A stretch of DNA of 64,000 nucleotides from Nocardia aurantiaca (GTDB lineage: Bacteria > Actinomycetota > Actinomycetes > Mycobacteriales > Mycobacteriaceae), in assembly GCF_009708175.1 (NCBI RefSeq), contig NZ_WMBB01000017.1, forward strand, positions 62,001 to 126,000. Reading direction: 5' to 3'. The notes beneath the pieces are model-generated. The model worked only from the letters and a program-made list of their open reading frames with translations. It had not been told where the DNA came from and did no database searches. Position 1 is the first letter of the stretch. Each line of letters begins with the position of its first letter. Positions 18,106-27,094 of the stretch are shown here, one piece after another. The position numbers were made by a program, and so were the translations under genes.

Positions 18106-18116
18106 GAGAGACCGCC

Positions 18117-20483
18117 ATGCCTTTGACCTTCTTCGAGACCATGCGCGGCGAACTCTACGACGCCGCCGGGCAGGCGCATCACGTCGCCATGGATCTGCGC
18201 TGCGAATCCGGGCACGCGCGCGGATTCGTCACCAATGGACGCGCCCGCATCACCGGCACCATCCGCGCCCTGCCGTGGGCCGAGGGCGCGGCGGTGATCG
18301 GCACCCTGATCGCGCTGCCGGTCACCAAACGGCTGATGAGCTACGAACTCGAGTTCCGCGACGACGAGGGCCGCGCCTGGCGGCTGAGCGGACGCAAGGA
18401 CGTGCGCCGGCTGCGCGGCGCGCACGCCGGCCTCACCACTCTGGCCACCACCCTCTCGTGCGAGGGTGAGCACGTCGCGCGGGGGCGAATGCAGTTCTTC
18501 GCCAACGACTATCCGAGTTTTCTGCGCTCGTTCCAGCCGTGGGTGTCGCTGCGTGCCGACCTGGCCGACGGCAGCAGTCCGGAGGGGATCCTCGGCCCGG
18601 GCCATCGCGAGACTCTCGCGGCGCTGGCCGAGGTCCTCATCGAGCCCGGCGGGTCGGTGCCGCCGGTCGACACCGGCACGATCGATCGGGTCGACGCCTA
18701 TATCGGCAATATGACCCCGCTCATGCGATCCGGGCTGCGGGCGGCGTTGCGCGGTCTCGATGCGGCGGCGCGCGCCAAGCACGGCAAACGCGTTGCGGCG
18801 CTGACGGTTCCGCAGCGTCAAGCGCTGGTGGAGGATGCCCGGCACGGGGCGGCGCTACGGCACGCCGTCGATGCCGTCGAGACTCCGCTGCGGATAGCGC
18901 ATTTCGGCGACCGCCGCTATCTGGACGCGATCGGCGCGCCACGCTATGACGAACCCGTGCTCGAGCAGCGGCCCGGATGGATGGCCAATGTCGCCACCCC
19001 GACCGGCCTGTCGCGGCGGGAGGCGATCGACTGCGATGTCGTGGTGATCGGCACCGGCGCGGGCGGTGCGGCGGCCGCGGCCCGGCTCACCGAGCAGGGC
19101 CTGGGCGTGATCATGGTCGAGGAGGGCGACTATGCCGGTCGCGCGCAGTTCCGCGGGGATCTGGGGGAGCGCACCCAGAAGTATTGGCGCGACGGCGGAT
19201 ACAACCTCGCGCTCGGCAACACCGTGCTGGGCGTGAGCACCGGGCGGCTGGTGGGCGGGACGACCGCCATCAATTCCGGCACCGCCTTCCGCACCCCCGA
19301 CGCGGTGCTGCGGGAATGGCTGGATCTGGGCTTCCCGAGTGACTTCACCCCCGAGGCGTTCACGCCGTATCTGGACGAGGTCGCCGCCGAATTGGGGATC
19401 AGCACCGCCGATCCCCGGTACCTGGGCCGCGTCGCGCAGATCGTCGCCGCGGGCGCGGACGCCCTGGGCGCGGCGCACGGTCCGCTGCCTCGCAATGCGA
19501 TCGGCTGCGATGGGCAGGGCCAGTGCGTGCACGGCTGCCCGACCGACGCCAAGCGCTCGAGCAATGTCAGCTGGGTGCCGCGGGCGTTGAAGGGCGGCGC
19601 GCAGCTGTACACGAACCTGACCGTCACCCGAATCCTGTTGTCGGGCGGTCGCGCGACCGGTGTGCTGGCCGAGGGCCAGGACGAGCACGGCGCCCCGCGG
19701 ACCCTGGAGATCCGCTCCCGCGCGGTGGTGATCGCGACCGGGACGCTCATGACGCCGCTGCTGTTGCGCCGCAATGGCATCACCCTGCCCGCGCTGGGCC
19801 ACCACCTGTCGGTGCATCCGTCCCTCGGCGCGGTGGCCATGATGCCCACACCCGGATCGCCGTGGTCCGGTATTCCGCAGGGGTATCAGGTGGAAGGGCT
19901 GGGCGATCCACTGGTCACCTTCGAAGGCGTGTCCATCCCACCGCAGTTCGCGGCCGGCGCGCTGCCCTTCCACGGTGCGCGACTCACCGAGTGGATGAAT
20001 CGCTGGTCCTGCACCGAGCAATTCGGTGCGATGGTGCGCGATACCGGCACCGGCAGCGTGCATCACGGGCCGGGCGGGCGGACCCTGATCCGCTATCACC
20101 TGACGCCGCGTGTGCAGGCCGCGTTGCAGCATGCGTGCGCGAGCCTGGCCGAGCTGTTCCTGCGCGGCGGCGCGGAGTCGGTGGCGCTGCCGATCGCGGG
20201 GACCCCGCCGATCCGCACTCTCGATCAAGCTCGCACCGTCGCCGAGATCCGGTTGAGTCCGCGTCAGTTCCGTATGATGGGCCCGCATCCGCTGGGAACC
20301 GCCCGCATGGGTCGGGATGCGCGCGAGGCGGTGGTGGATTTCGAGCATCGAGTTTTCGGCACGACCGGTCTGTATATCGCCGACGGGTCGGTTGTCCCGA
20401 CGTCGCTGGGCGTCAATCCGCAGGTCACGATCATGGCCTTCGCTCTGCGTGCCGCCGATTTGATTGCGGCCGACCTCAATTGA
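18117..20483 (+). CDS. GMC oxidoreductase (long-chain alcohol oxidase type) with N-terminal extension
   Basis: 788 residues. Residues 1-110 are a beta-rich region unlike GMC enzymes. Around residue 310 comes the FAD site VVVIGTGAGGAAAAARL, then the cysteine cluster CDGQGQCVHGCP characteristic of the long-chain alcohol oxidase and sugar-dehydrogenase branch. The GMC C-terminal signature is GVNPQVTIMAFALRAA. It should oxidise an alcohol to an aldehyde with FAD. Immediately upstream genes supply an aldehyde dehydrogenase and a lipid-binding-type protein, so a fatty-alcohol or sterol-like route is plausible. Confidence 0.85.
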   Translation: MPLTFFETMRGELYDAAGQAHHVAMDLRCESGHARGFVTNGRARITGTIRALPWAEGAAVIGTLIALPVTKRLMSYELEFRDDEGRAWRLSGRKDVRRLRGAHAGLTTLATTLSCEGEHVARGRMQFFANDYPSFLRSFQPWVSLRADLADGSSPEGILGPGHRETLAALAEVLIEPGGSVPPVDTGTIDRVDAYIGNMTPLMRSGLRAALRGLDAAARAKHGKRVAALTVPQRQALVEDARHGAALRHAVDAVETPLRIAHFGDRRYLDAIGAPRYDEPVLEQRPGWMANVATPTGLSRREAIDCDVVVIGTGAGGAAAAARLTEQGLGVIMVEEGDYAGRAQFRGDLGERTQKYWRDGGYNLALGNTVLGVSTGRLVGGTTAINSGTAFRTPDAVLREWLDLGFPSDFTPEAFTPYLDEVAAELGISTADPRYLGRVAQIVAAGADALGAAHGPLPRNAIGCDGQGQCVHGCPTDAKRSSNVSWVPRALKGGAQLYTNLTVTRILLSGGRATGVLAEGQDEHGAPRTLEIRSRAVVIATGTLMTPLLLRRNGITLPALGHHLSVHPSLGAVAMMPTPGSPWSGIPQGYQVEGLGDPLVTFEGVSIPPQFAAGALPFHGARLTEWMNRWSCTEQFGAMVRDTGTGSVHHGPGGRTLIRYHLTPRVQAALQHACASLAELFLRGGAESVALPIAGTPPIRTLDQARTVAEIRLSPRQFRMMGPHPLGTARMGRDAREAVVDFEHRVFGTTGLYIADGSVVPTSLGVNPQVTIMAFALRAADLIAADLN

Positions 20484-20589
20484 CCGAACTCGCCCCCTTA
20501 CCGCTCTGGCGCACCACCAGCGATCTGGTAGAGATTGGTAGACGGATACTGGGGTGATCCGGATCATTCCGGAGAATGGGGACGAATCA

Positions 20590-20811
20590 ATGGGCGCCAG
20601 AGCCGAACTGGAGCGGGAATTGGGTGGGCCGCTGGCCGCGCTCGATCTGCTGAACGAAGCCGAGATCGCCGATCTGCTGACAGTCTTCCAGCAGGCCCGG
20701 CGCACCGAGAACATCGCCATGGTGGAGGCGGTCGACAAGACCGTCAGCGCCCTGCCATGGCCGTTGCGCACCGCCGCCAAGAAGATCATGTTCGGCAACA
20801 CGCTGGGATAG
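20590..20811 (+). CDS. Small acidic hypothetical protein
   Basis: 73 residues from the ATG at 20590, with GGGGA 8 nt upstream. It is helical and charged (LNEAEIADLLTVFQQARR...VDKTVSALPWP) with no membrane segment or signal. It ends 5 bp before the larger paralogue gene and is surely co-translated with it. No family recognised. Confidence 0.7.
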   Translation: MGARAELERELGGPLAALDLLNEAEIADLLTVFQQARRTENIAMVEAVDKTVSALPWPLRTAAKKIMFGNTLG

Positions 20812-20816
20812 GGCCG

Positions 20817-22040
20817 ATGAGCGATCTGGTGACCCGCGCGCAGATCACCCTGCTGTCGCGAACCCTGCACGTGCCCGAGGACAGGCTCGCGCCGCTCGAG
20901 AAGCTGGGTGCGGCCCACCTGCACGAATTACAGGAGCGCATGGCGAAGGTGATGTTCGCTGAGCACGCTGCGATCTTCTCGCGGCTGTCGATGCTGGTGC
21001 CGATCATTCCGTTGAGCATTTCGATGCCGCTGGTGCAGAAGTTGGTGCCGCCGGTAATGGCCGGGCGGGCGGCGGGCGCGATCGGGGTGGACCATCCGAA
21101 GAAGGCCGCCGAGGCGGTGACCATGCTCGACCCCGGCTATGCCGCCGCGGCCGCGCCGTACATGGATCCGCACGCCGTCGGGCAGCTCGCCGACATCGCG
21201 CCGACCGAACCGGTCATGAAGATCATCAATGAGCTGCTGCGGCGCGGGGACTACATCACCGCGGGCCCGTTCCTGGCCTATGCGACACCGGAATTGGTGC
21301 GCGCGGTCGAGGAGGACGTGCACGACGACGAGGGACTGATCCGGTCGGCGTCCTACTCCTATTCGGGGGAGAACATCAGCGTCATCGTCCGGCATCTGCT
21401 CACCGGCGACGGGCGGCGGATTCCCACGCTGGTGCGCACGATTCTGCAGGGGTCCAAGGAGCTGCGGCTGGCGGCGCTGTCGGTATTCGCGCGCTGTGAC
21501 ACCGATGTGATCGTGGCGATCGGCGACATCCTGTTCGATATGGGCTCGGCCGACGAGATCGCCGAGCTGACCCAGACCTTCATCGCCGCCGAGGCGGTGC
21601 CGGAGACGCTGCGGTTCATCGGGCAGCTGAGCCCGTCGGCGCTGGATCTGCTGGCCGCCAATCCGATCATCTCCGAGCCGGAGTCCATCGACGCGGTCGC
21701 GGGTGCGGCGAACAGCAGCAGCGAGGCCGCGGTGTGGCGGGGTCTGCTGGAGCTGGCCGAGCGCACCGAGGCGAGCATCTCACGCCGAATCGGCGGGGCG
21801 ATCTCACATTTCGACACCCCGACCCTGACCCACCTGCCGACTCTGGCGACGATCGCGCACCTGTGGCCACCGCTGCTGAAGGTCCTCGCCACCGCCGAAC
21901 CGGATGCACAGTCGCGGATCGGGGAGCTGTGGTCGGCGCAGCCGGCATCGGAGCGCCATGCGATCGAGCAGCGCATCGCCGATCTCGGGCTGGGTGAGCG
22001 GTTGACGACACTGACCATAACCTTGCAGCTCAGGCAATAG
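20817..22040 (+). CDS. Uncharacterised protein, paralogue 1 of a tandem family
   Basis: 407 residues, about 55-60% identical by eye to the protein at 24254-25471. It starts SDLVTRAQITLLSRTLHVP. A hydrophobic patch with IPLSISMPLVQKLVPP (residues 60-80) may touch a membrane. From residue 110 on it is repetitive and helical (GSKELRLAALSVFARC...), resembling HEAT-type scaffolds. I do not recognise a named family. It follows the GMC operon in the same direction and may act with it. Confidence 0.75.
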   Translation: MSDLVTRAQITLLSRTLHVPEDRLAPLEKLGAAHLHELQERMAKVMFAEHAAIFSRLSMLVPIIPLSISMPLVQKLVPPVMAGRAAGAIGVDHPKKAAEAVTMLDPGYAAAAAPYMDPHAVGQLADIAPTEPVMKIINELLRRGDYITAGPFLAYATPELVRAVEEDVHDDEGLIRSASYSYSGENISVIVRHLLTGDGRRIPTLVRTILQGSKELRLAALSVFARCDTDVIVAIGDILFDMGSADEIAELTQTFIAAEAVPETLRFIGQLSPSALDLLAANPIISEPESIDAVAGAANSSSEAAVWRGLLELAERTEASISRRIGGAISHFDTPTLTHLPTLATIAHLWPPLLKVLATAEPDAQSRIGELWSAQPASERHAIEQRIADLGLGERLTTLTITLQLRQ

Positions 22041-22149
22041 TACGGAAAGGCCACGGCCCCCGGGATTTTCGAGTCACGGTAGCCGTCGCGCTTTCGGGCT
22101 CCGAGCTGAGACTGTCGCCACGCGAGTACTTCCGACGCCTGGAAGAAGG

Positions 22150-22640
22150 CTATGTCTTCAGGCGTGCGGCGCGCTCTGCGCGCCGGGACAAAGCGGCGAA
22201 GGCATCACGGAATGAGTCCGGGCCGATGACCTCGATCTCGGTGTCGAAACGCGCCAGCGTCGCGGCGAGCGCGGCCCAGGACCAGGAACCGGCCACCAGT
22301 CTGGTTCGGGCGGGACCGAGTGCCTCGACGACTCCGTCGCCGGCGAACGGGGCAACCTGTGCGGCGGGGAGGTCGAGGACCGCCTCACCGCGACAAGGCC
22401 AGGCGTTCGTGCTGTCGGAGCCTTTGAACCGAGCGGACAGGAACGCGGCGACGTCGCCACCAGGCACGTGCCGGGGGCTGAAGCGCGGCCCGTGGGGAAC
22501 GCGCAGCACCATCCGATCGGCACGAAAAATCCGCCAATCCCGGCGCTCGGGATCCCATCCGATCAAATACCAGCGTCCACCCCGAACCACAAGGTGATGG
22601 GGCGACGGAGGATGTCCCCCGACGCCCTGCTGGGCGGCGC
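22150..22640 (-). pseudogene. C-terminal remnant of a WYL-domain regulator
   Basis: The segment from HHLVVRGGRWYLIGWDPERRDWRIFRADR to the stop matches the WYL ligand domain and C-terminal extension of YafY/PafC-type regulators. The N-terminal helix-turn-helix is missing; the open frame upstream is nonsense sequence that overlaps an oxidase relic in another frame. The gene appears to have lost its first half by a deletion that joined it to that relic. Confidence 0.75.
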
Positions 22641-22944
22641 CGACGGCGCTCGGTCGCCGGCCGGCAGCACCCGGCTGTTGCGGTAGCCGGGGACCTGGCG
22701 CGTGTTGTCGGTGAACCGCGTGGCCGAAAGCACCTGGGAGATCTGGACTTTCACACCGGTGACGCGTTCGAAGCTGTCCTCGAGTTCCTGCGCGGTGACC
22801 GGGCTGGTGCGGTCGGCGGGCGGGCCGTCGAGTTCGACGGTGAGGAAGCGGCCGGGCGTCCACGCCCGTTAGACGCAGCTAGCACGCCAGCATGAGCCCG
22901 ACCGGTCCGGCCCCGACCACCACCACATCTCGTGTCTCGTTCAT
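22640..22944 (-). pseudogene. FAD-dependent aromatic monooxygenase relic
   Basis: From the ATG at 22944 the minus strand reads VVVVGAGPVGLMLAC, the FAD-binding start of a PheA/MhpA-like hydroxylase, and then stops (TAG). A later stretch in a new frame reads TAQELEDSFERVTG...VLSATRFTDNTRQVPGYRNSRVLPAGD, the middle of the same family with its GD motif. More than 200 residues between them and the C-terminus are gone. It runs directly into the WYL relic. Confidence 0.75.
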
Positions 22945-23008
22945 GGGAATCACTGTGGTGGCGGCCGATTGCCGGGCCCTCGCGTCGGCTTGCGCGTCGC
23001 TTGCGCGG

Positions 23009-24073
23009 TCAGTTCCAGCCGCGCTGGTCCTGCTTCAGGGCGGTGTCGATGGCCAGACCGGAGGCCACCACCATGGCCAGCAGCGGCTGGGGCAGCTGGC
23101 GGTGGATCTGCACGACATAGTTGTCGGCGGTGGTGAACATGGTCTCGAGCAGGCCCTCCCACGTCTTGGTGATGCGGGCGACCTCCTGACCGGTGTGGTC
23201 GTGGATGGCGAAATTCCAGGCCCGCCAGTTCTCGGCGCGGATCCCGCCGATCTGCTGGCCGTTGACCACGAAGGCGAAATTGATCTTGCCGATCATATTC
23301 TCCTGGACGATCTCACCGATCGGCGCGCCATTGCCCTGCTCGAGCAGGAACTTGGACTTGAAAACCTTGGCCGGGCGGGTGATTCGCATGAGGCACTGGC
23401 CGTGCGCGTCGCGGATCTCCAGCTTGTGGGTCATGAACTGGTCGTAGCTGGACAGGAAGCGCACGGCTTTCTTCAGCGCGCTCTGCCCGACCTCCGCGAC
23501 CGCGCCGATCTGACGGCCGTGCTGGTCGAAGACGCTGTACTCGTTGACCATTTCGATCAACTTTACCTTCTGGTTCACCACCAGGACCGGCTCGGTGAAC
23601 ACCGTGCCGCCGCCGGATTGGCTGGGCGCGATCCCGGCCTGCTGCTGCACCTGGCGCTGGATGTCGGCCGGGTTGCCGGCGCTGCCGACCTCGAGCTCCC
23701 AGGGGCTGGCCTCGCTGTGCGGGGCGAACTGCTGCCGGCCGTAGGCCTGCCCCGGCTGCTGGTGCGGCGGGCGCTGGCCGTAGGTCTGTTGTGGTTGTTG
23801 GGCGTAGGCCTGCTGGGGATGCTGCGGTGCGAACTGCTGCTGGACCTGATACGGCTGTGACTGCTGGGCGTACTGCGCCTGGTTCGGGTGGTGGGGCTGG
23901 TTCGCGCGCTGCGCCTGTTGGGCGTACGGGTCGGACTGCGGCTGGTTCGGTTGCTGGGCGGGCGGGGCCGGTTGCTGCTGGGGCTGAGTGTGATTCGTCC
24001 ATTGGCTGCCGTCCCACCAGCGGAGCACAGGTGAACCGGGACGCTCGGGGTACCACCCCGCGGGTTGACTCAT
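23009..24073 (-). CDS. DUF2510 plus scramblase/LURP-one-related protein
   Basis: 354 residues. The first 30 residues are a DUF2510 motif (GWYPERPGSPVLRWWDGSQWT). Residues 31-120 are a Q/P/A/Y-rich low-complexity linker. The rest (VNQKVKLIEMVNEYSVFDQHG... to the end) is a phospholipid-scramblase-like beta-barrel. The minus-strand -10 TAGGAT (24085-24080) ends six bases before the ATG, so a leaderless transcript is likely. Proteins of this build are common in mycolate actinobacteria and probably sit at the membrane face. Role unknown. Confidence 0.8.
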   Translation of the reverse strand: MSQPAGWYPERPGSPVLRWWDGSQWTNHTQPQQQPAPPAQQPNQPQSDPYAQQAQRANQPHHPNQAQYAQQSQPYQVQQQFAPQHPQQAYAQQPQQTYGQRPPHQQPGQAYGRQQFAPHSEASPWELEVGSAGNPADIQRQVQQQAGIAPSQSGGGTVFTEPVLVVNQKVKLIEMVNEYSVFDQHGRQIGAVAEVGQSALKKAVRFLSSYDQFMTHKLEIRDAHGQCLMRITRPAKVFKSKFLLEQGNGAPIGEIVQENMIGKINFAFVVNGQQIGGIRAENWRAWNFAIHDHTGQEVARITKTWEGLLETMFTTADNYVVQIHRQLPQPLLAMVVASGLAIDTALKQDQRGWN

Positions 24074-24197
24074 GGCCGCATCCTAACGGTGTACAGGGAC
24101 TCTGCACTTTTTGCACTTTTCGCCCGGTAGTCACCTCTATGATGGGCGGTCGACATCCGGAGGCCGAGCGCAGGTCGCCCGGGGAAACGGGGAAAAT

Positions 24198-24257
24198 ATG
24201 TCCGCCACAGTCGAATTCGCGGTTTGCCACGCGTGCACGGTGCGGCCGGGCTTATGA
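24198..24257 (+). CDS. 19-codon leader ORF overlapping paralogue 2
   Basis: ATG at 24198 with GGGGAAA 7 nt upstream, 19 codons containing a Cys-His-Ala-Cys, and a stop whose TGA overlaps the next start (ATGA at 24254). The larger gene lacks a ribosome binding site of its own, so this short ORF probably delivers ribosomes to it. It stands where paralogue 1 has its 73-residue gene. Confidence 0.45.
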   Translation: MSATVEFAVCHACTVRPGL

Positions 24258-25471
24258 CCGAACTGGTGACGCGAGCCCAGCTCGTCCTGCTGGCCCGGAC
24301 AATGCATGTGCCGGCGGAACGGCTCGCCCACCTCGAACGGCTCGGCCCGCATCGGCTGCACGAGCTGCAACAACGCATGGCAGAAAACCTCTTCGACCGG
24401 CATGCGCCGGTATTCGAGCGCATGGCCCGGCTGGTCCCCCTCATCCCGCTGAGCATCTCGATTCCGATCGTGCAGAGACTGGTGCCGCCCACCATGACCG
24501 GGCGCGCGGCCGGCGCGATCGGGGTGAAGTATCCGGCCAAAGCGATCGAGGCGCTGCTGCGGCTGAATGTCGGTTATGCGGCGGACTGCGCGCCATATCT
24601 GGATCCGCGCACCGTCGGACAGCTCGCCGACGACGCCCCGCCCGCGCCGGTGGTGGCGATCCTGAACGAGCTGCTCAACCGGCGCGACTACATCACCGCC
24701 GGGCCGTTCCTCGCCTATGCGACACCAGAACTGATCCAGGCGGTCGAGGAGGGTGTGCCCGATGACGAGGGGCTCATCCACTCGGCCGCCTACGCGTACT
24801 CGGCGGAGTCCCTCAGCGCGGTGATGCGGCAGCTGCTCGCGGGCAGCAGTCAGCGGCTGCCGCGGCTGCTGGGCGCGGTCATCAACGGCTCCAAGGAATT
24901 ACGGCTGGCCGCGCTGTCGGTGTTCGCGCGCTGCACCCCCGATGTGATCGCCGCGGTGGGTGAGATCCTCTTCGACGTGGCCCCGCCCTCGGCGGTGGCC
25001 GACCTGATCGCCACCTATATCGCCGCCGACGCCACCGACGACATGCTGCGCTTCTTCGGGCGGCTCAGTCCCGATACCCTGACCCGCCTGGCGCTCAACC
25101 CGGTGCTGCCGGAGATCGCCGAGGTCCTGGTCGACGCCGTCGACGGCAGCAGCGATCTGGCCGTGTGGCGCGGCGTCCTCGAACCCCTCGCCCGCACCCC
25201 CGCCGAGGTGCGCCGCCGCGCGGGCCTACGCCTGGCCCGGCTCGACACCCCGACCCTCATCACGCTGCCCGCCCTGGCCCAGGCCGCTCGACTGTGGCCG
25301 CCGCTGCTGTGGGTGCTCGCCGCCACCGATGTCGATGTCCAGGCCCGCATCGGCGAACTGTGGGCCACCTCCACTCGTCTGGACCTCGAGGTCCTCGATC
25401 GCCGCATCGCCGACCAGCGCCTGGATTCGCTGCTGGCCACGCTGACCAACACGATCCGCTTCCTGCGCTGA
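24254..25471 (+). CDS. Uncharacterised protein, paralogue 2 of a tandem family
   Basis: 405 residues, collinear with the protein at 20817-22040 over its whole length. Shared blocks include VTRAQ..LL.RT.HVP, RAAGAIGV, RRGDYITAGPFLAYATPEL and GSKELRLAALSVFARC. Variation concentrates in the last third. It has no signal peptide and one hydrophobic patch (residues 60-80). Its start appears coupled to a 19-codon leader ORF. Function unknown; the duplication suggests two members of one complex or two specialised copies. Confidence 0.78.
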   Translation: MTELVTRAQLVLLARTMHVPAERLAHLERLGPHRLHELQQRMAENLFDRHAPVFERMARLVPLIPLSISIPIVQRLVPPTMTGRAAGAIGVKYPAKAIEALLRLNVGYAADCAPYLDPRTVGQLADDAPPAPVVAILNELLNRRDYITAGPFLAYATPELIQAVEEGVPDDEGLIHSAAYAYSAESLSAVMRQLLAGSSQRLPRLLGAVINGSKELRLAALSVFARCTPDVIAAVGEILFDVAPPSAVADLIATYIAADATDDMLRFFGRLSPDTLTRLALNPVLPEIAEVLVDAVDGSSDLAVWRGVLEPLARTPAEVRRRAGLRLARLDTPTLITLPALAQAARLWPPLLWVLAATDVDVQARIGELWATSTRLDLEVLDRRIADQRLDSLLATLTNTIRFLR

Positions 25472-25725
25472 GCGCGCCCCGGCTCTCCGATCGTTCGTCT
25501 CGGCGACCGGGCATCGGCGCGCGCAACTCGACGACCCGGCTCGTGCGAATGGTCGCGAACGTCGGACGAGTCCGACTGGGAACGGCAACGGGCACGTCCG
25601 GTGGGTACGGGAACCCTTGCGCGAAGGGTGATTCCAATTCCGCGCTATCGGTCGACCTGCGGCGGCGGGAGCGGTGCGGGCGGCGGTGGGGGACGGTGCG
25701 CCGGGGAAGTGGTAGGAAAGGTGAC

Positions 25726-27075
25726 GTGTCCGAAACCGCCGAAACCCACACCTCTCGTGCCGTGTCGGAAGTGGTGGACCTGGTCAGCAAGCTGATCCGG
25801 TTCGACACCTCCAATACCGGTGAACCGGAAACCACCAAGGGCGAGCGCGAATGCGCTCAGTGGGTGGCCGAACAACTCGAGGACGCCGGGTACACCACCG
25901 AATACGTCGAGTCGGGTGCGCCGGGGCGCGGCAACGTGTTCGCACGATTGCGGGGCGCGGACTCCTCGCGCGGGGCGCTGATGATGCACGGGCATCTGGA
26001 CGTGGTGCCCGCCGAGGCCGCCGACTGGAGTGTGCATCCGTTCTCCGGTGCCGTGCGCGACGGATATGTGTGGGGTCGCGGCGCCATCGACATGAAGGAC
26101 ATGGTCGGCATGATGCTGGCCGTGGCCCGCCAGTTCAAGATCGAGGGCACGGTGCCGCCGCGCGACATCGTGTGGGCGTTCGTGGCCGACGAGGAGAACG
26201 GCGGACGGTGGGGCTGCCAGTGGCTGGTCGAGAATCGGCCCGACCTGTTCGAGGGCGTCACCGAGGCGGTCGGGGAGGTCGGCGGGTTCTCGCTGACCGT
26301 GCCGCGCCCCGACGGCAGCGAGCGGCGGTTGTATCTGGTCGAGACCGCGGAGAAGGGCCTGGGCTGGATGCGGTTGCGCGCCAAGGCCCGTGCCGGGCAC
26401 GGCTCGTTCCTGCACGAGGACAACGCGGTGACCATCCTGTCGCAGGCGGTGGCGCGACTGGGCACCCACACCTTCCCACTGGTGGTCTCCGACTCGGTCG
26501 CCGAATTCCTGGCCGCCGTCGCCGAGGAGTCCGGGCTCGAATTCGATCCCGCCTCACCGGATATCGAAGGACAGCTCGCCAAGCTGGGCACCATCTCCCG
26601 CATCATCGGCGCGACCCTGCGCGACACCGCGAACCCGACCATGCTGCGGGCGGGCTACAAGGCCAATGTGATTCCGCAGACCGCCGAGGCCGTCGTCGAC
26701 TGCCGCGTGGTGCCGGGGCGACAGGCCGAGTTCGAGCGGGAGGTGGACGCGCTCATCGGCCCGGATGTGGAGCGCGAATGGATCACCAAGCTCGACTCCT
26801 ACGAGACCACCTTCGACGGTCATCTCGTCGATGCCATGAACGACGCCATCCTGGCCCACGATCCGGCCGGGCGCACCGTGCCCTACATGCTCTCCGGCGG
26901 CACCGACGCGAAGGCCTTCGCCAAGTTGGGGATTCGCTGCTTCGGCTTCGCGCCGCTGCGGCTGCCACCCGAACTGGACTTCTCCGCGTTGTTCCACGGG
27001 GTCGACGAGCGGGTTCCGGTGGAATCACTCGAATTCGGCACCCGCGTACTGGAACACTTCCTGTTGCACAGCTGA
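25726..27075 (+). CDS. M20-family metallopeptidase (dipeptidase type)
   Basis: 449 residues from the GTG at 25726, with AGGAAAG 5 nt upstream. The zinc-site motifs MMHGHLDVVPAE and VADEENGGRWG (general base Glu pair) and the later GGTDAK are present. It hydrolyses dipeptides or N-acyl amino acids in the cytoplasm. Together with the next gene it matches the Rv2141c-Rv2140c pair of M. tuberculosis, next to pyrD in that genome. Confidence 0.9.
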   Translation: MSETAETHTSRAVSEVVDLVSKLIRFDTSNTGEPETTKGERECAQWVAEQLEDAGYTTEYVESGAPGRGNVFARLRGADSSRGALMMHGHLDVVPAEAADWSVHPFSGAVRDGYVWGRGAIDMKDMVGMMLAVARQFKIEGTVPPRDIVWAFVADEENGGRWGCQWLVENRPDLFEGVTEAVGEVGGFSLTVPRPDGSERRLYLVETAEKGLGWMRLRAKARAGHGSFLHEDNAVTILSQAVARLGTHTFPLVVSDSVAEFLAAVAEESGLEFDPASPDIEGQLAKLGTISRIIGATLRDTANPTMLRAGYKANVIPQTAEAVVDCRVVPGRQAEFEREVDALIGPDVEREWITKLDSYETTFDGHLVDAMNDAILAHDPAGRTVPYMLSGGTDAKAFAKLGIRCFGFAPLRLPPELDFSALFHGVDERVPVESLEFGTRVLEHFLLHS

Positions 27076-27094
27076 CGATTCGAAAGGACTGCTC

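Noticed and set aside
18855..20924. Very long open frame (689 codons) antisense to the GMC oxidase gene
   Set aside because: Codon-periodicity shadow of a high-GC gene: Arg/Ala/Gly-rich, no start signals, no family.
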